Below are positions 45,154 through 53,729 of a stretch of DNA of 64,000 nt, piece after piece. The stretch's first letter is position 1. Every line of letters starts with the position of its first letter. The notes beneath the pieces are model-generated. The model had not been told where the DNA came from. It made no database searches and saw only the letters and a list, made by a program, of their open reading frames with translations. Made by a program: the position numbers and the translations under genes. The stretch comes from Bacteroidota bacterium (GTDB lineage Bacteria; Bacteroidota; Bacteroidia; UBA8524): assembly GCA_006226545.1 (NCBI GenBank), contig SBGR01000052.1, positions 54,336 to 118,335 on the forward strand. The letters run 5' to 3'.

Positions 45154-46785
45154 ATGACAACGAGAGACAGTTCTAAGAACTTTATACAACCTTTTCTACT
45201 CGCTTTATTTTTAGCCGGCGGTTTACTATTGGGAATCTTTTTAGCCCCATCCTCATCGAGGCAGGTAAATCAGGAGTCGGGACGCTTGAAGGAGGTACTG
45301 AGCTTGATAGATGGTTTTTATGTAGATACCATCGATCAAAATGATATCGAAGAAAAGGCCATTGCGGAGCTGTTAAAAAAGTTGGATCCCCATTCTGTTT
45401 TTATTGCCGCCAAAGACATCCAGGCCATTAGTGAGCCATTGGAAGGGGAGTTCGAAGGAATAGGGGTTGAATTCAATGTACTTGAAGACACCATTTACAT
45501 TGTCAACGTAATTCCCGGAGGCCCATCAGACAAAGCGGGATTGCAAGCCGGAGATCGAATCATCAAAGTAGAAGATACATTGGTAGCCGGCGTACAGATT
45601 CAAAACGACGAAGTCATTAAAAAGTTAAAAGGCCCGAAGGGAACCAAAGTTCACGTTAGCATCTTACGTCACCGCAACGAGCCTTTGATGGACTATGAAA
45701 TCACCCGCGGAACCATTCCTGTGCATTCGGTGGAAACGGCTTATATGATGGACGATAAAACCGGGTATATCCGTTTGCTTCGTTTCTCCGCCACAACGGC
45801 ACAAGAGGTTCATGAAGCATTGGTGAAATTGAATGAAAAAGGCATGAAGAGCCTAGTCTTTGATTTAAGAGGCAACCCGGGTGGTTACCTCAATGCCGCA
45901 ACTGAAGTAGCCGATGAGTTTTTAAGTGGCGATAAACTTATTGTTTATACCAAAGGGCGCATCCAACCAAAGAAAGAGGTACATGCTCGCCACAAAGGGG
46001 CTTTTGAAGACGGAAAGTTGATTGTATTAGTGGATGAGCATTCAGCCTCAGCCAGCGAAATTGTTTCAGGAGCGGTGCAAGATTGGGATAGGGGATTGGT
46101 TGTTGGTCGCAGAAGCTACGGCAAGGGATTGGTACAAGAGCAATTTGAACTTTCAGATAAATCGGTGGTGCGCTTGACCATAGCCCGCTACTATACGCCT
46201 ACAAACCGTTCTATTCAGAAGCCTTACTCCAATGGCTACGACAATTACCAAATGGAGGTTTACGAACGCTGGGAGCATGGTGAGATGGAAGTTCACGATA
46301 GTGTGAAAAGCGTGGATTCGCTCAGGTATACAACCCCTAGCGGACGCTATGTATACGGAGGCGGTGGTATTTATCCGGATATCTTCGTTCCGGTAGATAC
46401 CAGCTTCTCCAGAACCTTGGTGGCAGCCATTTATGCCAAGTCGCTACAGCGCAAGTTTGTTTACCATTATATTGATGAGCACAAAGGTGCATTAAAGCGA
46501 TTTAGCGATGCTAAGTCGTTTATCAAGCTGTTCGCTTGGACGGCCAATGACTTGGCTGAATTTAAAACATTGATGCATTCGGAGCAGATAGAGCCAAGTG
46601 AATACGATTGGACTAGAACGGAAGACTACCTGCTATTGGAGATGAAAGCACTCTTGGCTCGTCAGCTATTTGGAGTTGACGCCTATTATATGGTGAGCAA
46701 TAAGAACGATAAAGCAATCGATGCCGCATTGAAAGGATTACTTCATTACGAAGAGAGCTTTATTGCGGGTGCAGATATTAAATAG
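45154..46785 (+). CDS. S41 C-terminal processing peptidase (CtpA/Prc type)
   Basis: A 543-residue envelope protease with an N-terminal membrane anchor (residues about 12-32). Next come EFEGIGVEFNVLEDTIYIVNVIPGGPSDKAGLQAGDRIIKVED (PDZ domain, about 98-160) and the catalytic fold. The Ser/Lys dyad is Ser299 (HSASASEIVSGA) and Lys324 (RRSYGKGLVQ). A 200-residue C-terminal extension is helical and longer than in CtpA of other phyla. It degrades or trims periplasmic proteins from their C-termini. It is divergent from murQ and followed by a strong terminator. Confidence 0.95.
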   Translation: MTTRDSSKNFIQPFLLALFLAGGLLLGIFLAPSSSRQVNQESGRLKEVLSLIDGFYVDTIDQNDIEEKAIAELLKKLDPHSVFIAAKDIQAISEPLEGEFEGIGVEFNVLEDTIYIVNVIPGGPSDKAGLQAGDRIIKVEDTLVAGVQIQNDEVIKKLKGPKGTKVHVSILRHRNEPLMDYEITRGTIPVHSVETAYMMDDKTGYIRLLRFSATTAQEVHEALVKLNEKGMKSLVFDLRGNPGGYLNAATEVADEFLSGDKLIVYTKGRIQPKKEVHARHKGAFEDGKLIVLVDEHSASASEIVSGAVQDWDRGLVVGRRSYGKGLVQEQFELSDKSVVRLTIARYYTPTNRSIQKPYSNGYDNYQMEVYERWEHGEMEVHDSVKSVDSLRYTTPSGRYVYGGGGIYPDIFVPVDTSFSRTLVAAIYAKSLQRKFVYHYIDEHKGALKRFSDAKSFIKLFAWTANDLAEFKTLMHSEQIEPSEYDWTRTEDYLLLEMKALLARQLFGVDAYYMVSNKNDKAIDAALKGLLHYEESFIAGADIK

Positions 46786-46806
46786 AATCATCTGATTCAA
46801 ATGGAA

Positions 46807-46834
46807 AAGCCACAGTTTTCGCTGTGGCTTTTTT
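46807..46834 (+). terminator. Intrinsic terminator of the processing protease gene
   Basis: Stem AAGCCACAG/CTGTGGCTT, loop TTTTCG, six T. Confidence 0.92.
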
Positions 46835-46850
46835 CGTGCCCAATGGGCAT

Positions 46851-46877
46851 AAAAAAAGGACCACGTGGTGGTCCTTT
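46851..46877 (-). terminator. Intrinsic terminator of the Ala-rich lipoprotein gene
   Basis: On the minus strand: 10-bp perfect stem AAAGGACCAC/GTGGTCCTTT, loop CAC, T run. It converges with the previous terminator. Confidence 0.92.
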
Positions 46878-46899
46878 CCTTATGTTTTTTGACTCAAGA

Positions 46900-47145
46900 T
46901 TAGTTGTGAGCAGCTGGAGCTTCTTCAGTTGCAGGAGCAGCTTCAGTAGCAGCAGAATCAGTAGCAGTTGAATCCGTAGTTTCAGTAGCTACAACTTCTT
47001 CAGCAGCAGTTGTTTCAGCAGCAGCAGCAGCGATAGAGTCTTCAATGTGTTTTTTGTCAGCTTCGTCGTTTCCTTCTTTAGCAGGACCACAAGCTACCAT
47101 GCTAAACATGGCTACAATTGACATAAGAGCAAATACTTTTTTCAT
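46900..47145 (-). CDS. Small Ala/Thr/Glu-rich lipoprotein
   Basis: An 81-residue protein: lipoprotein signal (MKKVFALMSIVAMFSMVAC, Cys19) followed by a low-complexity tail of Ala, Thr, Glu and Ser (AAAAAETTAAEEVVATETTDSTATDSAATEAAPATEEAPAAHN, residues 39-81). The tail is probably unstructured. It has its own promoter region and a strong terminator, so it is likely abundant. Small lipoproteins of this kind are common in Bacteroidota; the function is unknown. Confidence 0.82.
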   Translation of the reverse strand: MKKVFALMSIVAMFSMVACGPAKEGNDEADKKHIEDSIAAAAAETTAAEEVVATETTDSTATDSAATEAAPATEEAPAAHN

Positions 47146-47226
47146 TTTTCTCTGTTGTTTAGTAATTAATTTGTTGTGAGAATTGGTGCGAAAATAAATA
47201 AAAAATCAATTCTGCAAGGAATTTGA

Positions 47227-48693
47227 CTATTTTTTTCTGAAGAATATTCGAATCGGAACTCCCTCGAAATTAAAGCTTTCGCGTAATTTGTTTTCAATAA
47301 AACGTCTATACGGATCTTTAATGTATTGAGGTAAATTACAGAACAAGGTGAATATCACACTCCTTGTCTTCAATTGCGTTGCGTATTTGATTCGGATGTA
47401 TTTTCCTTTGGTTGCTGGAGGTGGTTGATGTTGAATTAACGGAAGTAAGAAGTCATTCAACTTATGCGTAGGCACTCTGCGTTGCATGTTTTCATAAACC
47501 ATCTCAATTTTCTCTACTGCCTTAAAGATTCTTTGTTTCGTGAGAACAGAGATAAAGAGAATAGGGAAGTCGGTAAAAGGAGCTGTTTTAGCGCGAATAC
47601 TTTCTTCAAATTTCTTAACGGTATTGGTTTCTTTGTCTTCCACCAAATCCCATTTGTTCACCAAGATGATAATACCCTTGTTGTTTTTCAAAGCCAAGAA
47701 AAGCAAGTTCATGTCTTGCGCTTCCATACCTAGGGTTGCATCCAACATCAATACCACCACGTCTGAATTCTGAATGGCTTTGATGGAACGCATCACCGAA
47801 TAGAATTCAATGTTTTCATGCACCTTGCCTTTTTTACGGATACCGGCCGTATCTACCAAGTGCATTTCTTTGCCGAAGGCCTTGTAGTGCGTTAAAATGG
47901 TATCGCGAGTTGTTCCGGCAATCGGTGTAACAATATTTCGGTCTTCTCCGAGTAGGGCATTTACAAACGAGGACTTTCCCACGTTTGGTCGGCCCACAAT
48001 AGCTACTCTTGGAATACCATCGTATGGTTTTTTCTCTTTGTCTTCAGGGCTTTCTTCTTGTTCCTCTTCGATATAATCTTCCTCGGCCCAAACCGGGTAT
48101 TCGAATTCTTCACCTTCTTCGTCCACTTCCACTTCCATGTGTGGATCTTCAGCGGCTTCTTCTACTATTTCTTTTGGAACAGCTTCCGGCTCTTCTTTCA
48201 GGTTTAGTCTATCGTAGATTTCTTCGAGTAATTCACCCGTACCTGAACCGGTCATGGATGAAATGGTGAAGAGTGGATCGAAGCCCATGCTGTAAAATTC
48301 GCTGGCTTCCAATAGACGTTCGTTGTTGTCTACCTTATTCACCACCATCAATACAGGCTTGTTTCCTTTACGCAGAACTTCAGCAAAATTGAGGTCGAGG
48401 TCGGTGATACCTACCGCTGCATCCACCATAAAAAGCAAGATATCAGCTTCCTGCATCGCTATGCGAACTTGATCACGGATGGCCGCTTCAAATACGTCGT
48501 CTGAATTGGTTACGTATCCACCGGTGTCAATTACCGTAAACTCGCGGTTTAACCATTCGCAAACCCCGTAATGGCGGTCGCGGGTAACTCCGCTATAATC
48601 GTCTACAATAGCCTTTCTCGATCCAATCAGGCGGTTAAACAGGGTTGATTTCCCGACATTGGGTCTACCTACAATGGCTGCTATTTTACTCAT
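47227..48693 (-). CDS. der: Ribosome biogenesis GTPase Der/EngA with an acidic insert
   Basis: Tandem GTPase that matures the 50S subunit. G1 of the first domain is GRPNVGKST (residues 9-17), with DTGG and NKVD (119-122). G1 of the second is GRPNVGKSS (234-242), with DTAG and NKWD. The KH-like C-terminal domain ([19 protein letters not shown], then [14 protein letters not shown] strands) is complete. Length is 488, about 50 more than usual, because residues about 167-222 between the G domains are extremely acidic. Confidence 0.97.
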   Translation of the reverse strand: MSKIAAIVGRPNVGKSTLFNRLIGSRKAIVDDYSGVTRDRHYGVCEWLNREFTVIDTGGYVTNSDDVFEAAIRDQVRIAMQEADILLFMVDAAVGITDLDLNFAEVLRKGNKPVLMVVNKVDNNERLLEASEFYSMGFDPLFTISSMTGSGTGELLEEIYDRLNLKEEPEAVPKEIVEEAAEDPHMEVEVDEEGEEFEYPVWAEEDYIEEEQEESPEDKEKKPYDGIPRVAIVGRPNVGKSSFVNALLGEDRNIVTPIAGTTRDTILTHYKAFGKEMHLVDTAGIRKKGKVHENIEFYSVMRSIKAIQNSDVVVLMLDATLGMEAQDMNLLFLALKNNKGIIILVNKWDLVEDKETNTVKKFEESIRAKTAPFTDFPILFISVLTKQRIFKAVEKIEMVYENMQRRVPTHKLNDFLLPLIQHQPPPATKGKYIRIKYATQLKTRSVIFTLFCNLPQYIKDPYRRFIENKLRESFNFEGVPIRIFFRKK

Positions 48694-48741
48694 TTCTGCG
48701 TTAAACTAAGCCGCAAAGGTAAGCGAATTCATGGCTAACCA

Positions 48742-49173
48742 CTAATTTGAAAAGAGTTGGGTATAATAGGTTTCTCCATCTTTGGCTACGGCGATTCCAT
48801 AACCGACCTTTTTCCAGCTTTTGTCTTTGATGTTTTCTCGGTGTCCGCTGCTGTGAATCCAAGCATCCAAGGCTTCATCCGGCGTAGTAGAACCGCTGCT
48901 CATGTAGACGTTTTCTCCCAAGCTGGTTCCCACGCCTTCGCTAACAGCTTTTTTCATTCGCTTGTCAAAACCCTTGTGACCAAATCTTACTTTTCCCTTG
49001 GCCATGTTCATGCTGTGTTCCAAGGCAATGGCGCATAAAGTGGAATCGAGCGAGAGGGTATCGCGGTGTTTTTTTACGCGGTAGACATTGGTCAAATCGT
49101 GGATTTGCAGAACGGTGCTGTCGGCAGGGACGTAGCTCACCGTAAGGGCGAATAAAAGAAACAGGGCATTCAT
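48742..49173 (-). CDS. CAP/SCP domain protein
   Basis: A 143-residue secreted protein (signal MNALFLLFALTVSYVPA). The CAP domain motifs are LHDLTNVYR-type start (IHDLTNVYRVKKHRDTLSLDSTLCAIALEHSMNMA), RFGHKGFDKRM, GENVYMSSG and AWIHSSGHRENIKDKSWKKVGYGIA. The conserved His and Glu of the CAP cavity are present. Bacterial CAP proteins bind sterols/lipids or act in envelope stability. The role here is unknown. Confidence 0.9.
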   Translation of the reverse strand: MNALFLLFALTVSYVPADSTVLQIHDLTNVYRVKKHRDTLSLDSTLCAIALEHSMNMAKGKVRFGHKGFDKRMKKAVSEGVGTSLGENVYMSSGSTTPDEALDAWIHSSGHRENIKDKSWKKVGYGIAVAKDGETYYTQLFSN

Positions 49174-49222
49174 ACGTCGTAATTTACGTAAGAACGCCCT
49201 GTATATAAGACTTCGTATGTGC

Positions 49223-50350
49223 TTAGGAATGGAAAAATTCGCGCATGCGGTCGAAGAAGCCTTTTTCTGCCTGAGCAGGATTTGGCTTGAAGTTGTCCGA
49301 ACTGCGCATTTTTTCCAATGCTGCTTTTTCTTCTGAACTCAATTTGGTTGGTGTCCAGATATTGATGTACACCAATTGATCTCCAGTGCCGTAGCCGTTT
49401 ACGCTTGGCAAACCTTTGCCTCTCAAGCGCAAAACTTTACCCGGCTGTGTGCCCGGCTCAATTTTAATTTTCGCTTTACCGTCAACCGTAGGCACTTCCA
49501 CCGAAGTTCCTAAAGCGGCATCGGCAAAGTTGAGGTGAAGGTTAAACAAGATATTTTGTCCGTCGCGTTTTAGTGTTTCATCTTCGATTTCTTCAATCAA
49601 GATGATCAAGTCGCCATTCGGACCGCCACCAGGGCCGGCATTACCTTTTCCGCTAACGGACAATTGCATGCCATCTACCACGCCGGCTGGAATCTTCAAT
49701 TCAACAAATTCTTCGGTATGGGTGAGTCCGCTATTGTCTACGCCACTTGGTTTTTTATCGATGATTTTACCCGAGCCGTGGCAAGTAGGACAGGTAGATG
49801 CGGTTTGCATCTGGCCTAAAATGGTATTGGTTACACGGCGAACCTGACCGGCACCACCGCAGGTATTACAGGTATTGAATGTAACGCCATCGGCTAAGCT
49901 CAGACGTTGGTATTTGATTTTTTTGTCGGCGCCTTTGGCAATTTCTTGCAGGCTCATCTTCACTTTGATCCGGATATTACTGCCTGAGCGAGCTCTGCTG
50001 CGTCCGCCTCCGCCACCGCCTCCGAAGAAGCTTTCAAACGGATTGCCGCCACCGAAGATATCACCAAACTGGCTGAAGATATCGTCCATGCTCATGCCTC
50101 CGCCGCCACCGAAGCCGCCTCCGCCGCCCATTCCGGCATGTCCGAATTGGTCGTAGCGTGCTTTCTTATCCGCATTGCTTAACACCTCGTAGGCTTCAGC
50201 TGCTTCTTTAAATTTCTCTTCCGCGTCTTTATCGTCCGGGTTTTTATCCGGGTGGTACTTGATCGCTAGCTTACGGTAGGCCTTCTTAATTTCGTCTGTG
50301 GAGGCCGAACGCGCAACACCAAGTACGTCGTAATAATCTCTTTTCGCCAT
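49223..50350 (-). CDS. dnaJ: Chaperone DnaJ with a single zinc site
   Basis: A 375-residue Hsp40. J domain with HPD (residues 32-34 in [10 protein letters not shown]), a long Gly/Phe region (75-120), zinc part and two C-terminal beta domains ([19 protein letters not shown], then [19 protein letters not shown]). Only two CxxCxGxG motifs are present, CNTCGGAG and CPTCHGSG, instead of four. Motifs 1 and 4, which form zinc centre I, are replaced by [10 protein letters not shown] and [10 protein letters not shown]. Centre II remains. It stimulates DnaK. It starts 4 bp after grpE. Confidence 0.96.
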   Translation of the reverse strand: MAKRDYYDVLGVARSASTDEIKKAYRKLAIKYHPDKNPDDKDAEEKFKEAAEAYEVLSNADKKARYDQFGHAGMGGGGGFGGGGGMSMDDIFSQFGDIFGGGNPFESFFGGGGGGGRSRARSGSNIRIKVKMSLQEIAKGADKKIKYQRLSLADGVTFNTCNTCGGAGQVRRVTNTILGQMQTASTCPTCHGSGKIIDKKPSGVDNSGLTHTEEFVELKIPAGVVDGMQLSVSGKGNAGPGGGPNGDLIILIEEIEDETLKRDGQNILFNLHLNFADAALGTSVEVPTVDGKAKIKIEPGTQPGKVLRLRGKGLPSVNGYGTGDQLVYINIWTPTKLSSEEKAALEKMRSSDNFKPNPAQAEKGFFDRMREFFHS

Positions 50351-50354
50351 CTGC

Positions 50355-50930
50355 TTATTCTCCTATCACTACTTTAGCGAAGCGCAATACTTTATCTTTT
50401 AGGAGATAGCCTTTTTCTACTTCGTCTACTACTTTGCCTTTCAGGTCTTCGCTAGGAGCCGGGATTTTGGTGATGGCTTCGTGAAAGTCTACATCAAAAT
50501 CTTGTCCTACCGATTCCATAGGTTTCAAACCGCGTTGGGTAAGGATGGTATTGAGTTTATTCTGAATCAATACCACACCTTCTTTCACGGCCTGCACATC
50601 GGCAGCTTGATCCATGGCCTTCACGGCACGTTCAAAATCATCTAATACCGGCAACATGGCTTCAATTACTTCTTTGCCTGCCGATTGTATCAACTCACTG
50701 CGTTCTTTGATGTTTCTGCGTTTGTAGTTGTCAAACTCAGAATAGAGGCGCAGGTATTTGTCGTTTAATTCTTCGAGATTCTTTTTCAATTGTTCTTCCT
50801 CACTCAAAGCAGGTTCGCTTGCCGCTGCAGTTTCTTCAGATTGATTTTCTGCATGGACTGTTTGCTCGGTGTTTTGCTCTGTTACCGGAGTTTCCTCTGT
50901 GCTTGCTTTGTTTTCTTTGTTTTCGCTCAT
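50355..50930 (-). CDS. grpE: Nucleotide exchange factor GrpE
   Basis: A 191-residue DnaK cochaperone. It has an acidic, low-complexity N-terminal tail (residues 1-55), a coiled coil ([29 protein letters not shown]) and a beta wing ([44 protein letters not shown]). The ATG at 50930 is chosen; an ATG at 50981 would extend across the promoter. It forms an operon with dnaJ. A palindrome overlaps the -33 region upstream. dnaK is not in the window. Confidence 0.95.
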   Translation of the reverse strand: MSENKENKASTEETPVTEQNTEQTVHAENQSEETAAASEPALSEEEQLKKNLEELNDKYLRLYSEFDNYKRRNIKERSELIQSAGKEVIEAMLPVLDDFERAVKAMDQAADVQAVKEGVVLIQNKLNTILTQRGLKPMESVGQDFDVDFHEAITKIPAPSEDLKGKVVDEVEKGYLLKDKVLRFAKVVIGE

Positions 50931-50966
50931 GACTTTGAGAAGATTGTATGCTTGGTCGCCTTTGTT

Positions 50967-51005
50967 CAAAGCATTTGCCAAGGGTGTTTTTGTGTCAATA
51001 TGACA
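50967..51005 (-). promoter_or_regulatory. grpE-dnaJ promoter with a TGTCA-ATA-TGACA palindrome
   Basis: On the minus strand TTGAC (50998-50994) and ATGCTTTG (50974-50967) are spaced like a -33/-7 pair. The first lies inside the perfect palindrome TGTCAATATGACA (50993-51005). It may be an operator for heat-shock control. This part is inferred. Confidence 0.5.
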
Positions 51006-51006
51006 T

Positions 51007-51036
51007 AAAAAAACCGCCAGATAAGAGGCGGTTTTT
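51007..51036 (-). terminator. Bidirectional-looking terminator after the TlpA-like gene
   Basis: 10-bp perfect stem AAAAACCGCC/GGCGGTTTTT with an 8-nt loop and T runs on both strands. It ends the minus-strand TlpA-like gene. Confidence 0.92.
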
Positions 51037-51066
51037 CTTCTAATTTCATTCTGTCAGTTTTCCTGA

Positions 51067-51609
51067 CTATTGTAATGCCTTGAGGGCTTCGTCTAGTTTT
51101 TTTCCTCGGAGATTCATGCCCACAATCACACCTTTTTCATCCAAAAGGAAGTTGGAAGGAATGCCTTCTACACCGTAGGTGGCTGCAGCTGGAGAGTCCC
51201 AGCCCATGTAGTCACTCACGTGGTAATCCCACTTGAGGTCGTCTTTTTGAATGGCTTTCAACCAAGGTGCTTCGTTTTCATCCAGCGATACGCTGTAAAT
51301 GGTAAATTCCTTCGCATTCTTAAAACGTGCGTTGTGAAAATTATCGTAGGTACGAACAAGATTAGGATTCTCTTTACGGCAAGGCTTGCACCAAGAGGCC
51401 CAGAAATCAACGAGTACAATTTTACCTCGCAGATCTTTCAGGTTGTACATCACGCCTTTGGAGTTGGCCAAAGAAAGGTTAGGTGCAGTATCACCCAACT
51501 GAGGTGCCTTCATGTACACTTTTGCCGGAGACGGCTTATCGCTCATAAAAGCAAAAACCAAAACGGCAATGAGTACTAAAGGAATGAGAAATGTGAACTT
51601 CTTAGACAT
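51067..51609 (-). CDS. TlpA-like thiol-disulfide oxidoreductase
   Basis: A 180-residue membrane-anchored thioredoxin-fold protein. N-terminal anchor at residues 4-22; active site WASWCKPC with Cys74 and Cys77; cis-Pro in EGIPSNFLLDEKG. The insertion NAKEFTIYSVSLDENEAPWLKAIQKDDLKWDYHVSDYMGW is typical of Bacteroidota TlpA/AhpC-TSA proteins. It reduces disulfides in the periplasm, for example during cytochrome c assembly. It lies between murA and the grpE promoter. Confidence 0.93.
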   Translation of the reverse strand: MSKKFTFLIPLVLIAVLVFAFMSDKPSPAKVYMKAPQLGDTAPNLSLANSKGVMYNLKDLRGKIVLVDFWASWCKPCRKENPNLVRTYDNFHNARFKNAKEFTIYSVSLDENEAPWLKAIQKDDLKWDYHVSDYMGWDSPAAATYGVEGIPSNFLLDEKGVIVGMNLRGKKLDEALKALQ

Positions 51610-51635
51610 CGCTTACAAATTTACAAATTCCGTTC

Positions 51636-52943
51636 CTAAGCGATGCGGGTAATTTCTGCACCCAAAGCACGGAGTCGGTCGTCAATAAATTGATACCCTC
51701 TGTCAATCTGTTCGATATTGTTGATGGTGCTGGTTCCTTCTGCGCTTAAGGCGGCAATCAGGAGCGCTACACCCGCGCGTATATCCGGAGAACTCATGGT
51801 GATGCCACGCAGTCTGGTTTTCCTATCCAAGCCCATTACCGTGGCTCTGTGTGGATCGCACAAGATGATCTGAGCGCCCATGTCAATCAGGTTATCTACA
51901 AAGAACAAACGGCTTTCAAACATCTTTTGGTGAATCAGCACATTGCCCTTCGCTTGAATGGCGGTAACCAAAACGATGGAAATCAAATCGGGGGTGAACA
52001 ATGGCCAAGGACCATCGGAAATGGTCATGATGGAGCCATCGATGAAGTTTTCAATCTCGTAATGCTCCTGTTCCGGCACGCGGATATCGTCACCAACAAT
52101 CTCCAACTTAATGCCCATGCGACGGAAGATCTCCGGTATGATGCCCAGATGCTCAACGCCGGCACCTTTGATGGTGATATCGCTTCGTGTCATGGCGGCT
52201 AAGCCAATGAAACTGCCCACTTCAATCATATCAGGCAATAAGCGATGTTCGCAGCCACCCAATACTTCCACACCGTCGATGTGAATGAGGTTAGAACCGT
52301 GTCCGGTGATATTCGCTCCCATGCTATTCAACATGCGGCAAAGCTGTTGGATATACGGTTCGCAAGCGGCATTGTAGATGGTGGTACGGCCTTTCGCTAA
52401 AGCGGCAGCCATGATGATATTGGCGGTACCGGTAACCGAAGGCTCATCCAAGAGGATATAAGCCCCTTGCAGGTTTTGGGCGTTTACGCGGTAGAAGCTG
52501 TTTTCGCTATCGTATTCAAATTGGGCACCCAATTTTTGGAACCCGATAAAGTGGGTATCCAATCTGCGTCGGCCAATTTTATCGCCTCCCGGTTTTGGGA
52601 TATAACCTTTACCAAAGCGGGAAAGCAATGGCCCGAGTACCATGATGGAACCGCGGAGTCCGGCGCCTTTTTTCTTGAAATCATCGCTGTTCAGGTATTC
52701 GAGGTTAACGTTCTCAGCTTTGAAGCGGTAGGTGTGATTATCGACTTTAGTCACCTGAACGCCCATGTCGCCCAAGAGTTCAATCAATTTCATCACATCA
52801 CGGATAACCGGAATATTGGAGATGGTTACTTCTTCTGCGGTAAGCAGAACGGCAGAAATGATTTGCAGTGCCTCGTTTTTGGCTCCCTGCGGAATTACTT
52901 CACCTTTGAGTCGTTTTCCACCTTGAATTTTAAATGATCCCAT
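51636..52943 (-). CDS. murA: UDP-N-acetylglucosamine 1-carboxyvinyltransferase (MurA) with Asp in place of the fosfomycin Cys
   Basis: First committed step of peptidoglycan synthesis: transfer of enolpyruvate to UDP-GlcNAc. The 435-residue protein starts MGSFKIQGGKRLKGEVIPQGAKNEAL, with the catalytic Lys-Asn. In the active-site loop IPKPGGDKIGRRRLD residue 121 is Asp where E. coli has Cys115, the fosfomycin target. Asp keeps the acid function but cannot be alkylated. This substitution is known from Chlamydia and mycobacteria and confers intrinsic fosfomycin resistance. Start 52943 matches the family; 52964 is the next in-frame ATG upstream. It follows the DUF4290 gene. Confidence 0.97.
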   Translation of the reverse strand: MGSFKIQGGKRLKGEVIPQGAKNEALQIISAVLLTAEEVTISNIPVIRDVMKLIELLGDMGVQVTKVDNHTYRFKAENVNLEYLNSDDFKKKGAGLRGSIMVLGPLLSRFGKGYIPKPGGDKIGRRRLDTHFIGFQKLGAQFEYDSENSFYRVNAQNLQGAYILLDEPSVTGTANIIMAAALAKGRTTIYNAACEPYIQQLCRMLNSMGANITGHGSNLIHIDGVEVLGGCEHRLLPDMIEVGSFIGLAAMTRSDITIKGAGVEHLGIIPEIFRRMGIKLEIVGDDIRVPEQEHYEIENFIDGSIMTISDGPWPLFTPDLISIVLVTAIQAKGNVLIHQKMFESRLFFVDNLIDMGAQIILCDPHRATVMGLDRKTRLRGITMSSPDIRAGVALLIAALSAEGTSTINNIEQIDRGYQFIDDRLRALGAEITRIA

Positions 52944-53030
52944 GCCTGCTTTTTTTATTTCCAAAGAAAGAAGAAAAGCAGGGTGGGTGGGGAATAACTT
53001 GTAAACAGGTGTCTGTTTTTCTAGAAGCGC

Positions 53031-53729
53031 TTAGTTGCGTCGACGGTTTCTTCCGTTGTTATGGTTGTTATTGTTCTTGTTGCGGAAGTTATTGTTGCGG
53101 CCTTTGTTGCGGTTATTGTTATTGTTTTTGCTCTGGAAGCCCGGATTACGAGGGAAGTCGCGGGTATGGAACAAAATGGTAATCTCATCGCCACTCAGGT
53201 TCAATTTACCACCGGAAAGCTGACGCATGTGTTCGGTAATGGCTTCTTCGGTCAGGTCTTCGTTGTTCCAGCTTTTGCATGAGTTGCGCATGAAGGAAGC
53301 AATCAAGTTGATGAAAGCAGTACGTGTTTCACTTTCTTCCATTTCGGCTGCCGCCAAAAGCATGTTCTGTACGTTTCTGCCGTAGAAACGGAAACGGATC
53401 ATATTGCTCTGGTATGGAATCGGGTTCGGCTTGCTGAACATCTCAGACCTTTCCGGAATAGGATAAGGGCTATCCACGTCCAAATCGAAATCGGCAATGG
53501 CAAACAAGTGGTCCCACAGTTTCTGTTTGTAATTGTCCATCTCCTTAATCGAAGGATTCAGGTTGGCCATTACATTTACCACACCGGCAGCCAGTAAGTT
53601 GCGTTTGGTTTTATCGTCGATGGTTTTGATATGGTTCACCATATCCTGCACATTACGGCCGTATTCTGAGATGTTTAAGGTCTCACGTTGGGTATTGTAA
53701 AACAAAGGGTTGATTTGCTCTTTACTCAT
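53031..53729 (-). CDS. DUF4290 family protein with a basic Asn/Arg tail
   Basis: A 232-residue protein. Residues 1-195 form the DUF4290 domain (FYNTQRETLNISEYGRNVQDMV, MIRFRFYGRNVQNMLLAAAEMEESETR), found in Bacteroidota beside murA. The last 35 residues are Asn, Arg, Lys and Gly only, likely disordered and possibly binding RNA. Function of the family is unknown. It overlaps the proline dehydrogenase gene by 4 bp. Conserved proximity to murA suggests a link to growth or cell-wall synthesis. Confidence 0.92.
   Translation of the reverse strand: MSKEQINPLFYNTQRETLNISEYGRNVQDMVNHIKTIDDKTKRNLLAAGVVNVMANLNPSIKEMDNYKQKLWDHLFAIADFDLDVDSPYPIPERSEMFSKPNPIPYQSNMIRFRFYGRNVQNMLLAAAEMEESETRTAFINLIASFMRNSCKSWNNEDLTEEAITEHMRQLSGGKLNLSGDEITILFHTRDFPRNPGFQSKNNNNNRNKGRNNNFRNKNNNNHNNGRNRRRN

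Noticed and set aside
52467..52937. Open frame antisense to murA (156 codons)
   Set aside because: murA is unambiguous; the antisense product has no motif.
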